Source of the DNA: an uncultured Bacteroidales bacterium
GTDB taxonomy: Bacteria; Bacteroidota; Bacteroidia; Bacteroidales; WCHB1-69
Reading direction: 5' to 3'
NCBI GenBank assembly: GCA_905233625.1
Contig: CAJOFJ010000026.1
Location: forward strand, 1 to 32,626
DNA length: 32,626 nucleotides
The position numbers and the translations under genes are program-made. The notes under the pieces were generated by a model that worked only from the letters and a program-made list of their open reading frames with translations, had not been told where the DNA came from and made no database searches. Numbering within the stretch: position 1 is the first letter of the stretch; every line of letters begins with the position of its first letter. Below, piece by piece: positions 1 through 8,221 of this stretch.

Positions 1-56
1 TAAATGACAATACAACGTTCTATCAAGAAGCTCCAATGGAGAATGGTGACTCGTAA
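1..56 (+). CDS. C-terminal tail of an unidentified upstream gene (partial)
   Basis: Frame 3 from the window edge is open for 17 codons and ends with TAA at 54-56. The translated tail is acidic and polar (…TTFYQEAPMENGDS). It is too short to assign a family. It could be a real gene end running in from outside the window or chance. The TAA overlaps an ATG at 56-58, which opens the next small reading frame. Confidence 0.3.
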   Translation, partial: NDNTTFYQEAPMENGDS

Positions 57-235
57 TGGCTCATTTTTCACTACCCCGCCCTTCGGGCACCCCTTCTAAG
101 AGAAGGGGAATTAGTGCGCCCGTAAAACAAGATATTTACGGAACATATTGTCAACGAGTCGTTGACGAAATTCGTCAGCAAATTGCAGACCAAATAGAAA
201 TACTACAAAACATTGGAGAAGTACTGTGGTTATAG
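56..235 (+). pseudogene. 60-codon remnant ORF, N-terminal third encoded by a palindromic repeat
   Basis: An ATG at 56 opens 60 codons ending TAG at 233-235. The first ~20 codons are simply the translated CCCC/GGGG repeat at 69-112. Only the remainder looks protein-like, a helical amphipathic segment containing KQDIYGTYCQRVVDEIRQQI and ending NIGEVLWL. The likeliest reading is that the repeat sits inside or at the edge of a broken gene and that 113-235 is its surviving 3' end. The family is not recognised; C-termini of restriction-modification specificity or methylase proteins look superficially similar, but I cannot support that choice. Confidence 0.3.
69..112 (+). repeat. Double-hairpin dispersed repeat, copy 1
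   Basis: Reads CACTACCCCGCCCTTCGGGC followed by an ACCCCTTCT…AGAAGGGGAATT arm pair. It contains a small GCCC-TT-CGGGC hairpin nested beside a longer CCCCTTCT/AGAAGGGG stem. A near-identical copy lies at 16368-16412, differing mainly at the hairpin apex (TAAG versus TCA). Two copies 16 kb apart with the same orientation and sharp ends indicate a dispersed REP-like element. Confidence 0.75.
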
Positions 236-278
236 AATCATTTCGAAACAAATTGATTTCAAAATCAAATATTATTTG

Positions 279-286
279 TATCTTTG
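279..286 (+). promoter_or_regulatory. -7 box TATCTTTG for the phosphatase gene
   Basis: This is an exact match to the Bacteroidota sigma-factor -7 consensus TAnnTTTG. A TTGA at 253-256 lies at roughly the right distance to act as the -33 element. Transcription would start a few bases downstream and give a leader of about 60 nt before the ATG at 354. Confidence 0.55.
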
Positions 287-353
287 TAAAATCAATTAAC
301 CGCAAAATATGCGGCTTATTAACCGCAAACATCTTATAGAAATCATACCAACT

Positions 354-803
354 ATGCACAAGATCCTCTTCATTTGCCATGGAAATATCTGCCGCAGCCC
401 GATGGCGGAGTTTGTAATGAAAAAATTGGTCAAAGAAGCAGGAAGAGAATCCGAGTTTGAGATTGCCTCGGCGGCGACCAGCACCGAGGAAATCGGCAAT
501 CCCGTCTATCCACCCGCCAAACGGAAACTGGCGGAGCACAACATAGGCTGCGCCGGCAAGACCGCCCGCCAAATCACCCGGAAAGACTATGAATACTACG
601 ATTATATCATCGCCATGGACCACAACAACCTGCGGAACCTGCACCGCATGCTGGGCGATGACACACAACACAAAATCTCGCTGCTGATGGACTACACCTC
701 CCGTCCCGGCGACGTGGCCGACCCCTGGTACACCGGCGACTTCGAAGCCACCTGGCAGGATGTGCTGGAAGGGTGCACCGCACTGCTGAAGGAACTTGCC
801 TAA
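354..803 (+). CDS. Low-molecular-weight protein tyrosine phosphatase
   Basis: Cytoplasmic phosphatase of the LMW-PTP family (149 residues, normal family length), which hydrolyses phosphotyrosine and in bacteria often opposes tyrosine kinases of polysaccharide export. The P-loop CHGNICRS is at residues 8-15, with nucleophile C8 and R14, directly after the first beta strand. The general-acid loop ADPWYTGDF carries D123. The frame is open further upstream to 309, but the P-loop must lie near the N-terminus, so ATG 354 is chosen. No kinase or capsule genes are adjacent, so the substrate cannot be inferred. A convergent YitT gene lies downstream across a repeat block. Confidence 0.93.
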   Translation: MHKILFICHGNICRSPMAEFVMKKLVKEAGRESEFEIASAATSTEEIGNPVYPPAKRKLAEHNIGCAGKTARQITRKDYEYYDYIIAMDHNNLRNLHRMLGDDTQHKISLLMDYTSRPGDVADPWYTGDFEATWQDVLEGCTALLKELA

Positions 804-816
804 TCGATGGTTGTAA

Positions 817-943
817 GGGGGAGTTTCGGGCTTCGTCCTCAAGGGGAGTCTCATGCTGCGCATTCGAGGGGAGCTGGACTTCGTCCAGAGGGGGAGTCTC
901 ACACTACATGTTCGAGGGGAGTCTCGCTGCGCTCAAGGGGAGC
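817..943 (+). repeat. Six GGGGAG direct repeats about 25 bp apart with palindromic spacers
   Basis: GGGGAG (usually AGGGGAGTCTC) begins at 818, 843, 868, 891, 916 and 937, so spacing is 25, 25, 23, 25 and 21. Several of the short spacers contain their own palindromes, such as CTGGACTTCGTCCAG at 874-888 and ATGCTGCGCAT at 853-863. No open frame across the block looks coding. It follows the phosphatase stop codon directly and resembles an expanded REP-like tract more than a CRISPR array. Confidence 0.6.
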
Positions 944-972
944 AAATTTTGATTACAGGATTACAGGATTTT

Positions 973-1044
973 GAATTAAGAATTAAGAACTAAAAACTAA
1001 GAAAAAGACAATATTCTTAACTCTTAATTCTTAGTTCTTAATTT
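973..1044. repeat. Gene-less AATTAAGAA/TTCTTAATT inverted repeat (solo copy)
   Basis: The left arm (973-993) and right arm (1013-1044) are AT-rich imperfect inverted repeats separated by about 20 bp. The 32-bp right arm is identical to 7216-7247, and the 21-bp left arm is identical to 6816-6836. Those two distant sites are the ends of the four helix bundle cassette, so this looks like the same element without a gene. It lies between the ends of two convergent genes and could also act as a bidirectional terminator. Confidence 0.75.
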
Positions 1045-1046
1045 CT

Positions 1047-1991
1047 TTACTCCTCCGGCAGCGCCTTGAAGCCCAAGCCCATGATCTCGGAGCTTTCGAT
1101 CACGTTGACGAAAGCGTGAGGATCCAGGAAACGCAAATTGGATTTCAGTTTCACCAGGTCGCTACGATCAAGAGTAACATATATCATCTTGCGCTCCACA
1201 CCCTGGTACATGCCGGTACCGGCAAAAATGGTACCACCACGCTTCATATCATTGATAATAAAATCGCGCACTTCATCCACCTTTTCTGTAACAATGAAAG
1301 CGGTTTTATAAGATTTGAGACCGTCTACAATCAAGTCAATCACCTTGCTTTCGATAGCAATCAGAATGATAGAGTAAATAGGAAGACGTATCTGTTTGAA
1401 CGCAATCAGAGTAGTCAGAGTGATACACGAGTCCACAATCAACACCAGCGTACCCAAAGAAATCTTAGTATATTTATGGATAATCATAGAAATGATATCA
1501 CTTCCACCGGAAGTCGCTCCCGACTTGAAAATCAAACCGATAGCCACACCGTAAATCACACCGGCGACCACCGTATTCAGGAAATAGTCAGGAACAAAGA
1601 ACAAGTCGCTATGCGGTATTTGCACAAAATTATGCGCATCGGCAGCCACCTCGGTGACACCACCATGGATCACCGGATCATAGCCCCATAACGTTTCTAT
1701 CAGCCAGGTGAATAAAAATATCAGCACCGTCGAAACCACCGTCTTCACACCAAAACGGGGTCCCAGCACCAGGGTGCCGACAATCAGCAAAGGGACATCC
1801 ATGCAGATGGCATAGTAGCTGATCTTCCAGGGCCAAACCGTATTGAAGACGTTGGCCAGACCGTAAGTGCCACCAGGAGCCAGCAAATAAGGGTTCACAA
1901 ACATCACATCGCCCACGGCGAATAGCAAACTTCCGATAACCAAGAGGAAATATGCGTAAATCTCTGTTTTTAACTTATTCTTATTCAGCAT
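1047..1991 (-). CDS. YitT family integral membrane protein
   Basis: Inner-membrane protein of 314 residues with the YitT/DUF161 architecture. About five to six hydrophobic segments lie between residues 12 and 220, and the family hallmark FKSGATSGGSDII sits about midway. A soluble C-terminal DUF2179 domain follows, with GTIFAGTGMYQG at about residues 253-264. The biochemical function of the family is not established; transport has been suggested. ATG 1991 follows a -7 box on the same strand. The gene is divergent from the MORN repeat gene and convergent with the phosphatase. Its size is typical for the family and nothing is missing. Confidence 0.9.
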   Translation of the reverse strand: MLNKNKLKTEIYAYFLLVIGSLLFAVGDVMFVNPYLLAPGGTYGLANVFNTVWPWKISYYAICMDVPLLIVGTLVLGPRFGVKTVVSTVLIFLFTWLIETLWGYDPVIHGGVTEVAADAHNFVQIPHSDLFFVPDYFLNTVVAGVIYGVAIGLIFKSGATSGGSDIISMIIHKYTKISLGTLVLIVDSCITLTTLIAFKQIRLPIYSIILIAIESKVIDLIVDGLKSYKTAFIVTEKVDEVRDFIINDMKRGGTIFAGTGMYQGVERKMIYVTLDRSDLVKLKSNLRFLDPHAFVNVIESSEIMGLGFKALPEE

Positions 1992-2016
1992 GTTATATTT
2001 TTTTGATTTGAAAGTG

Positions 2017-2024
2017 CAAAATTA
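2017..2024 (-). promoter_or_regulatory. -7 box TAATTTTG for the yitT-type gene
   Basis: CAAAATTA on the plus strand reads TAATTTTG on the minus strand, an exact TAnnTTTG match 26-33 nt upstream of the ATG at 1991. No convincing -33 element is visible at the usual spacing. Confidence 0.5.
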
Positions 2025-2073
2025 CAAAAAAATGAGCAAATTAATTAGATAATTAGCAAATGAAGAATTTTTG

Positions 2074-2166
2074 CGTTAAGGCGTTAAGACATGCGCTACG
2101 CACATTCGTTAAGACGTCAAGATCTACCACTCCGTCTCCACGTCTTAACGACTCCACGCCTTAACG
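2074..2166. repeat. Nested inverted repeats of CGTTAAG(A/G)CG between divergent genes
   Basis: The outer pair CGTTAAGGCG (2074-2083) and CGCCTTAACG (2157-2166) encloses the inner pair CGTTAAGACG (2107-2116) and CGTCTTAACG (2141-2150). A further CGTTAAGAC is at 2082-2090. Both pairs are perfect over 10 bp. The block fills the gap between yitT and the MORN repeat gene, outside both -7 boxes. It could form a cruciform or long hairpin, or it may be a decayed mobile repeat. Confidence 0.65.
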
Positions 2167-2222
2167 ACTTCTCGCCTCCACGAATTAATTAAAAGCACCC
2201 TCGCTAATTAAATTATTTTATG

Positions 2223-2230
2223 TAACTTTG
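2223..2230 (+). promoter_or_regulatory. -7 box TAACTTTG for the TPR/MORN gene
   Basis: Exact TAnnTTTG match about 40 nt upstream of the ATG at 2271, in an AT-rich stretch after the nested palindromes. Confidence 0.55.
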
Positions 2231-2270
2231 CAAAGTTATTATTGTCAATTAATCATTTAATACCAATTAT

Positions 2271-5200
2271 ATGAAAAGAATCATCTGCCTCATCCTGTGC
2301 ACCCTGATTATAGGCACAAGTTTCGCCCAGCGGACACAGAATCTGCAACGGGTCAACTCCATCGAATATATCAAAAAAGGTATACAATTCCACGAAGAGG
2401 GCAAATACAACGAAGCCCTTGCCGAATATGGCAAAGTGCCTTTTGGGGATATCTACTACGACCTGGCAGTCTACGAAAAGGCCTTGACCCAGGAAGTTAT
2501 GGGCAATTATCGGGATGCCATCCAAAGCATCAGCGAGCTGGCAGAAAACCCTTCCTGCCAAATCAAAAGGAACAAAGTATTGATGATTTTAGGGGATTGC
2601 TACGATTATCTCGAGCAATATGACAAGGCAGTGGAGGCCTACGACCAGGCATTACAAATCGCTCCTTACGACTACCTCACCATTTTCAACAAAGGGGTGT
2701 CGCTCATGAACATTGAAAAAACAGAGGAAGCGCTGGAATGTTTCAAAAAATCGATTTTCATCTCGCCGGCTCATCTGGGAAGCCATTACCGCTACGGCCT
2801 CTGCTGCCTGAAATTGGGCTATACCATACCCGGCATCCTCGCCCTGAACTACGCCACCCTGATCAACCCCTCCTCCAGTTATTGCCTCAACGCATTGCAA
2901 CTGCTAGACGAAATCTACGCCTCTTCAAGCATTTCGGAATTCAACAAGGAAAACAACATTGATCTCAGTGACGAATACGAAGAATTGAATGTATTTTACA
3001 AAGACATTCATGCCCTGCTGAACACCAAGGCCGTGGAAACTCAGAAATTCCACAGTCTGACCAAGGTCAACCATAATATAGCCAAATACAACCAGCTGGT
3101 ATTCTCCAATGTAAAAATTCGTCCTGAGTCAAGAGCCATTGAAGACATGTTGTATGTTCCCTTCTTCCAGCAAGTGCTTGACAAGAAACAGTTCAACACC
3201 TTGTGTTACTACCAATTCTCGGAAACCGATGTGGACAATAACAAAGTAGCTAAAAAGGCCAAGACGATGAAAAAAGAATTCGATGTGCTGATCAACGACA
3301 TTATCGAACATATCAGAACCCAAGCGGAGCTCGGTTTGGGTGTGGAAAACAAAGACAACACCTACTATCTCTATTCCGACAGGCTCAAGCTGAACGCATG
3401 GGGACCGCTGAAAACTTTTGTCGACAAGCAAATGCAGGACGGTGAATGGACCACCATTGACGACAACGGCCAACTTGACGAAATCGCGAACTATCTGATG
3501 GACAAAAGGAATGGTTTAGCCCATTTATACCAGGATGGCGAGATGGTACAAGAGGCGACTTGGAAAGACGGAAAGCCAGAAGGTCGGGTGTATCTGTACA
3601 CCGCCGACCCCATCTTCCATCAGAAGATTATCAATGAAGAATTCGACATCAAAGACGGCGAATACATGGGCCAATACCGTTCCGAATCCGACCAAGGTAT
3701 CCTTCAAAAAGAAGGCACCATGGTCAAATCCGAATTCGACGGCCAGGTGAAATACTATGATGCTCAAGGGCACCTCATCCTTATTGAAAACCTAACCAAT
3801 GGTAAACTGTACGGACAACAAAAAACATACTATCCAAGCGGCCAACTGAAAAAAGAATACCGGGCGGGAAACGAAAACGAACAAACCGAGTATTTCGAAT
3901 ACTACATCGACGGCTCTAAAAAACAAGAAGGTTTCCTCAAAGACGATAAAACAGTGGGGCAATGGACCTCTTACCTGCCCTCTGGAAAAATCTCATTCAT
4001 AGAACAATATGATGACGACGGCAAAGTCGATGGCAAAGGCCTTCAATATTTCTCCAATGGAAAAATCAACACAGAAACCGTCTTCAACCACGGAAAAAAG
4101 GTAAAATATGAAGGTTTCGGAAAAAACACAGGAATTCCCACTTGCACCTATCTTTTTGACAACGACAAGTTGGTCAGCGTGACCAATTACATGCCCGATG
4201 GCACCGTCAGGGAGGAATACACTGTCAAAGGCAACAAAGTCAATTTCGATTTGTATTCCGGTCTTGGCTATAAGAATTTAACCGGCACCCTGGATGCGGA
4301 CTTCAACTGGCAAGGTCTCAATACTTTATACGCCCCAAATGGACAAATCATTCAGGAATCGACATACAAAAATGACAACTTGAACGGGGATAGGAAAGAA
4401 TATTATGAAAACGGACGTTTGAAAATCCATGAAACATACAAAAATGGAAGTGCTAACGGTTTTCATGTTGAATATTATGACAACAAGGAAAATAACATTG
4501 CCACCGAATACTATGTGGAAAACGACACCATCAAAGGAGTTTCTTACAATTACTATTTCGACGGCAGCATGCAACTCGCAAGCCGATATGATGGATCAGG
4601 AAAGCTAATTTACACCTGCCTGTACCACCCTGACAAATCCAAAGGCCAAGAAATTTACTACTATCACGGAGCACCTTGCTTTATCATCACCTACAACCAG
4701 TACAATGAGGTCATTGCCCGCGACACCCTGGTCAACGGAAACGGCATCCTTAAGCATTATTATCCCGAAGGCCAGCTTAAATCCACCACTCCATACGTGG
4801 GCGGTGCCGCTGAAGGAACAGCATTCACCTACAATCTTCACGGACAAATTATTGATTCCACCACCTATCTGTCAGGAAATAACAACGGAATGATGAGAAG
4901 CTTTTACCCGACAGGAGAGCTTCGCGAAGAAGTGAAGACGATCCAGGGCAACTATCATGGATTATACAAACAATACTCACATGACGGACAAGCGCTCATA
5001 GAATCCACATTCGAATATGGCAACATCACTCATAGCCGCCATTACACCATGGAAGGCAAGCTCTTCTACAACATCACTTATACAGATGGCATCCGTACGG
5101 GTGTGACCCAATACTATGCTCCCGATGGCAAAACACCGCTGTATAAGATTCTTTACGAAGATGGCATGAAGGTTTCGATCGCCTGCGCCCAAAAAGACGG

Positions 5201-5615
5201 AAAAATGTCTGATTTCGTTATGATTGGAAAGGATGAGCAGACTTTCAAAGCCTATTATCCCAATGGAACTCTCGGCGCTGTGGTACCCTTCCGCAACGGA
5301 CTGTTCAACGGCACCAAATCCATTTATTACCCCAACGGACAGGCCTATCAGACCATTACATTTGCTAACGACCTCTTTGAAGGCCCAATCTTCCATTATT
5401 ATGCTAACGGAATGGTATATTCCAAAACGGAATATAAAGAAGATCAGCAACATGGCGAGGAAATCTACTACTATCCCAACGGACAGACCAGGCACGAAGG
5501 ACACTATTATTACGACATTGCCCACGGTGATTTCAAAGTCTTCGACAAAGAGGGCAATCTCATTCACAAAGTGGTCGTTTATTATGGCGAACCGATAGTG
5601 GATAAACGCTATTAA
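2271..5615 (+). CDS. Exported TPR and MORN-like (YwqK-type) repeat protein
   Basis: A 1114-residue protein with a Sec signal peptide at residues 1-20 (cleavage near SFA-Q). Tetratricopeptide-like helices run from about 30 to 215, a mixed region follows to about 390, and then comes a very long C-terminal tract of roughly twenty MORN-like repeats. The recurring pattern is Y-Y-x-x-G-x-(L/I)-x-x-E, for example YYPSGQLKKEY, YYENGRLKIHE and YYPNGQAYQTI. Such tracts are annotated as YwqK-family 'antitoxin' in Bacteroidota but mostly serve as beta-hairpin scaffolds at the envelope. No enzyme motif is visible. It has its own promoter and stands alone. Function is unknown; a periplasmic or surface scaffold is the safest reading. 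Confidence 0.85.
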   Translation: MKRIICLILCTLIIGTSFAQRTQNLQRVNSIEYIKKGIQFHEEGKYNEALAEYGKVPFGDIYYDLAVYEKALTQEVMGNYRDAIQSISELAENPSCQIKRNKVLMILGDCYDYLEQYDKAVEAYDQALQIAPYDYLTIFNKGVSLMNIEKTEEALECFKKSIFISPAHLGSHYRYGLCCLKLGYTIPGILALNYATLINPSSSYCLNALQLLDEIYASSSISEFNKENNIDLSDEYEELNVFYKDIHALLNTKAVETQKFHSLTKVNHNIAKYNQLVFSNVKIRPESRAIEDMLYVPFFQQVLDKKQFNTLCYYQFSETDVDNNKVAKKAKTMKKEFDVLINDIIEHIRTQAELGLGVENKDNTYYLYSDRLKLNAWGPLKTFVDKQMQDGEWTTIDDNGQLDEIANYLMDKRNGLAHLYQDGEMVQEATWKDGKPEGRVYLYTADPIFHQKIINEEFDIKDGEYMGQYRSESDQGILQKEGTMVKSEFDGQVKYYDAQGHLILIENLTNGKLYGQQKTYYPSGQLKKEYRAGNENEQTEYFEYYIDGSKKQEGFLKDDKTVGQWTSYLPSGKISFIEQYDDDGKVDGKGLQYFSNGKINTETVFNHGKKVKYEGFGKNTGIPTCTYLFDNDKLVSVTNYMPDGTVREEYTVKGNKVNFDLYSGLGYKNLTGTLDADFNWQGLNTLYAPNGQIIQESTYKNDNLNGDRKEYYENGRLKIHETYKNGSANGFHVEYYDNKENNIATEYYVENDTIKGVSYNYYFDGSMQLASRYDGSGKLIYTCLYHPDKSKGQEIYYYHGAPCFIITYNQYNEVIARDTLVNGNGILKHYYPEGQLKSTTPYVGGAAEGTAFTYNLHGQIIDSTTYLSGNNNGMMRSFYPTGELREEVKTIQGNYHGLYKQYSHDGQALIESTFEYGNITHSRHYTMEGKLFYNITYTDGIRTGVTQYYAPDGKTPLYKILYEDGMKVSIACAQKDGKMSDFVMIGKDEQTFKAYYPNGTLGAVVPFRNGLFNGTKSIYYPNGQAYQTITFANDLFEGPIFHYYANGMVYSKTEYKEDQQHGEEIYYYPNGQTRHEGHYYYDIAHGDFKVFDKEGNLIHKVVVYYGEPIVDKRY

Positions 5616-5667
5616 TCAGTCCAAAAAATATTTTCTTAATAAATGTTATTTATTCAGAATAAATCAG

Positions 5668-5675
5668 TACCTTTG
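5668..5675 (+). promoter_or_regulatory. -7 box TACCTTTG for serC
   Basis: Exact TAnnTTTG match 45 nt upstream of the serC ATG, with AT-rich sequence on both sides and no clear -33 element. Confidence 0.55.
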
Positions 5676-5720
5676 CAGAAAATTTAAAACACATATTACA
5701 TAACATAAAAAACTGATATT

Positions 5721-6815
5721 ATGAAAGTTGTTCACAATTTCAACGCAGGACCCTGCGTCCTCTCAAAAGAAGTTATTGACGCCTCTATTGAAGCTCTGAA
5801 AGATTTCGCCGGCACCGGCATGCCCGTGATCTGCGTTTCTCACCGTTCTAAAGAATGGCAGGCTATCATGGATGAGACCGAAGCTCTCTGGAAAGAATTG
5901 ATGAATATTCCCGATGGTTACAAAGTTTTGTTCCTCGGTGGCGGTGCCTCACTGCAGTTTATGATGGTGGCCATGAACTTCCTCAACAAGAAGGGTGCTT
6001 ACCTGAAGACCGGTGTTTGGGCCAAGAAAGCTCTGAAAGAAGCTGAAGGTATCGCCAAACAATATGGTGGCGAGGCTGTTTGCGTGGCTTCTTCAGAAGA
6101 CACCACTTTCAACTACATCCCCAAGGGATACACCATCCCCGCTGATGCCGACTATTTCCACATCACCACCAACAACACCATCTATGGTACTGAAATCCGT
6201 GAAGATTTCGACTGCCCCGTTCCGTTGATCGCTGATATGTCATCAGACATCATGAGCCGTCCCGTTGACGTTTCAAAATATACCATGATCTATGGTGGTG
6301 CTCAGAAGAACGTAGGCCCCGCCGGTGTTACTTTCGTAATCGTGAAAGAAGACGCCCTCGGCAAATTCGAACGTTACATCCCCACTATGCTGGATTATAA
6401 GACCCACGTTGACGGCAGCTCAATGTTCAACACTCCTCCAGTATTCTCTATTTACGTAATGTATGAAACCCTGAAATGGGTGAAGAGAATGGGCGGTGTT
6501 GCCGCTATCGAAAAAATCAACATCGAGAAATCCAATATGCTGTATGACGAAATCGACCGCAACAGCATGTTCGTGGGCACTGTGAAGAACAAAGAAGACC
6601 GCTCCAGAATGAACCACTGCTGGGTGATGGCTCCCGGTCACGAAGACCTCGAAGCTGAATTCATGGATTACGCTAAGAAATGCGGTATGGTGGGCATCAA
6701 GGGTCACCGTTCCGTTGGCGGCTTCCGCGCTTCTCTGTACAACGCTTGCACCCTCGACGATGTCAAGGCTCTCGTGAAATGCATGCAGGATTTCGAAGCA
6801 GCACACAAGAACTAA
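5721..6815 (+). CDS. serC: Phosphoserine aminotransferase
   Basis: Cytoplasmic PLP enzyme converting 3-phosphohydroxypyruvate and glutamate to phosphoserine and 2-oxoglutarate, the second step of serine biosynthesis; it can also act in the DXP-independent B6 route. It has 364 residues, normal for the family. The N-terminal FNAGPCVL signature, the SHRSKEW segment (residues 40-46), the GGGASLQF cofactor phosphate loop (73-80) and the PLP lysine K196 in [11 protein letters not shown] are all present. Codon use is strongly biased, suggesting high expression. The natural partner serA is downstream but separated by an inserted four helix bundle gene, and the serC stop codon lies inside the left repeat arm of that insertion. 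Confidence 0.96.
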   Translation: MKVVHNFNAGPCVLSKEVIDASIEALKDFAGTGMPVICVSHRSKEWQAIMDETEALWKELMNIPDGYKVLFLGGGASLQFMMVAMNFLNKKGAYLKTGVWAKKALKEAEGIAKQYGGEAVCVASSEDTTFNYIPKGYTIPADADYFHITTNNTIYGTEIREDFDCPVPLIADMSSDIMSRPVDVSKYTMIYGGAQKNVGPAGVTFVIVKEDALGKFERYIPTMLDYKTHVDGSSMFNTPPVFSIYVMYETLKWVKRMGGVAAIEKINIEKSNMLYDEIDRNSMFVGTVKNKEDRSRMNHCWVMAPGHEDLEAEFMDYAKKCGMVGIKGHRSVGGFRASLYNACTLDDVKALVKCMQDFEAAHKN

Positions 6816-7247
6816 GAATTAAGAATTAAGAACTAAGAATTAATGCGGAAAGGAGGATGAGTAAGAAGAATGCCTTGAGAGAGAAGAGTTATGCTTTTTC
6901 CATACGGATAGTGAATTTATGTCGTTTCCTACGCGAAGAGAAGCATGAGTACATCCTTTCAAAGCAAGTTGTTCGGAGTGGTACTTCCATTGGAGCAAAT
7001 ATAGAAGAAGCTACTGGTGCACAATCTGACAATGATTTTATTGCCAAATTACATATTGCACTAAAAGAAGCAAGAGAAACGCATTACTGGATAAGACTTC
7101 TTGGAGATTGTGACTATTTGTCTGCAGAACAGTCCAAGAATCTACTGACAGATCTAGATGAAGTAATCGCATTATTAACTTCAAGCCTAAAAACCCTCAA
7201 AACAAAAGACAAAAAATTCTTAACTCTTAATTCTTAGTTCTTAATTT
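6816..7247. mobile_element. Inverted-repeat-flanked cassette carrying a four helix bundle gene
   Basis: The left arm 6816-6843 and right arm 7216-7247 contain a perfect 20-bp inverted repeat (AATTAAGAACTAAGAATTAA at 6824-6843, complement at 7227-7246). Both arms match the gene-less element at 973-1044. The cassette separates serC from serA, and the only gene inside is the four helix bundle ORF. No transposase is present, so if it moves it must be mobilised in trans. I infer mobility; the sequence shows only the repeats and their position. Confidence 0.5.
6857..7237 (+). CDS. Four helix bundle protein (S23/IVP-like family)
   Basis: A 126-residue helical protein of the four helix bundle family originally known from ORFs inside 23S rRNA intervening sequences and related in fold to the Avd accessory proteins of diversity-generating retroelements. 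The diagnostic core is present: QVVRSGTSIGANIEEATG (residues 37-54), the DFIAKLHIALKEARET segment, and YWIRLL. Molecular function is unknown. AAAGGAGG abuts the ATG with no spacing, too close for a normal ribosome-binding site. The C-terminal residues TLNS and the stop codon are encoded by the right repeat arm, so gene and repeat overlap. Codon use is less biased than in the flanking ser genes. No promoter is seen; read-through from serC is likely. Confidence 0.88.
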   Translation: MSKKNALREKSYAFSIRIVNLCRFLREEKHEYILSKQVVRSGTSIGANIEEATGAQSDNDFIAKLHIALKEARETHYWIRLLGDCDYLSAEQSKNLLTDLDEVIALLTSSLKTLKTKDKKFLTLNS

Positions 7248-7283
7248 AAAACCAAAACGTGAAAAAACTAAAAACGAAATAAC

Positions 7284-8201
7284 ATGAAAGTTTTAATTGC
7301 TACTGAAAAGCCTTTCGCAAAAGCTGCTGTTGACGGCATTCGCGAAATCGTTGAAAAAGCAGGTTACGAACTTTGCTTATTAGAAAAATATACTGACGTG
7401 CAGCAGTTGTACGATGCAGTGGCCGATGTTGACGCCCTGATCGTCCGCTCCGACAAAGTGACCGCCGAAGTTATCGACGCCGCCAAGAACCTGAAGATTG
7501 TGGTTCGCGCTGGCGCTGGCTTCGACAACCTCAACCTGGAGGCTTGCACCGCCAACAACATCGTGGCGATGAACACTCCTGGCCAGAACTCAAACGCTGT
7601 GGCTGAATTGGCCATCGGCATGATGATTTACATGGCCCGCAACACTTTCAAACCCGGCACTGGTGCTGAGTTGAAAGGCAAGAGAGTGGGTATCCAAGCT
7701 TACGGCAATGTGGGTCGCCTCGTGGCTCAGAAAGCCAAAGCGCTGGGTATGGAAGTCTGGGCATTCGACCCCTTCGTTCCGAAAGACAAAATGGAAGCCG
7801 AAGGCGTTACCGTTCCCGCTACTTTGGAAGAGCTGTACAGCAACTGCAACTACATCTCTCTGCATATCCCCGCCAATGACCAGACCAAGAAGTCTATCGG
7901 CAAGAACCTCGTTGGCCGTATGCCCAAAGGCGGTTGCGTGATCAACACCGCCCGTAAGGAAGTCATCAACGAGGAAGAACTGGCTCAGCTGATGACCGAA
8001 CGCGAAGACCTGAAATACTGCACCGACATCGCTCCGGTAGAAATGGGTCTGTTCGAGAACTTCGAGAAACGTTTCTTCGCCACTCCTAAAAAACAGGGTG
8101 CTGAAACCGCTGAGGCTAACATCAACGCTGGTTTGGCCGCCGCTCGCCAAATCGTGAACTTCTTCGTCAATGGCGACAAGAAATTCCAGGTGAACAAATA
8201 A
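7284..8201 (+). CDS. serA: D-3-phosphoglycerate dehydrogenase, short Lys-type form
   Basis: Cytoplasmic NAD-dependent dehydrogenase oxidising 3-phosphoglycerate to 3-phosphohydroxypyruvate, the first step of serine synthesis. At 305 residues it is the short form without ACT or ASB regulatory domains, so feedback by serine through an ACT domain is not expected. The Rossmann segment is GIQAYGNVG (136-144). The substrate arginine is R224 in NTARKEV and the acidic residue E253 is in PVEMG. The usual catalytic His is replaced by Lys in TPKKQGAETAEA (269-270), as described for the Lys-type enzymes of Entamoeba and Bacteroidota. It is strongly codon biased like serC. A clear terminator follows. Confidence 0.93.
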   Translation: MKVLIATEKPFAKAAVDGIREIVEKAGYELCLLEKYTDVQQLYDAVADVDALIVRSDKVTAEVIDAAKNLKIVVRAGAGFDNLNLEACTANNIVAMNTPGQNSNAVAELAIGMMIYMARNTFKPGTGAELKGKRVGIQAYGNVGRLVAQKAKALGMEVWAFDPFVPKDKMEAEGVTVPATLEELYSNCNYISLHIPANDQTKKSIGKNLVGRMPKGGCVINTARKEVINEEELAQLMTEREDLKYCTDIAPVEMGLFENFEKRFFATPKKQGAETAEANINAGLAAARQIVNFFVNGDKKFQVNK

Positions 8202-8221
8202 TCGTTCACAAAAAAACATGT

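Noticed and set aside
111-902. Long minus-strand frame (263 codons) over the phosphatase gene and downstream repeats
   Set aside because: It is antisense to a clear LMW-PTP gene and its N-terminus is translated GGGGAG repeat; no protein-like motif.
817-943. CRISPR-like array
   Set aside because: Repeat units are only about 8-12 bp, spacers are too short and self-palindromic, and there are no cas genes.
7284-8201. serA lacking its catalytic His as an inactive enzyme
   Set aside because: Lys at this position is a known active variant of short phosphoglycerate dehydrogenases; the rest of the site is intact.
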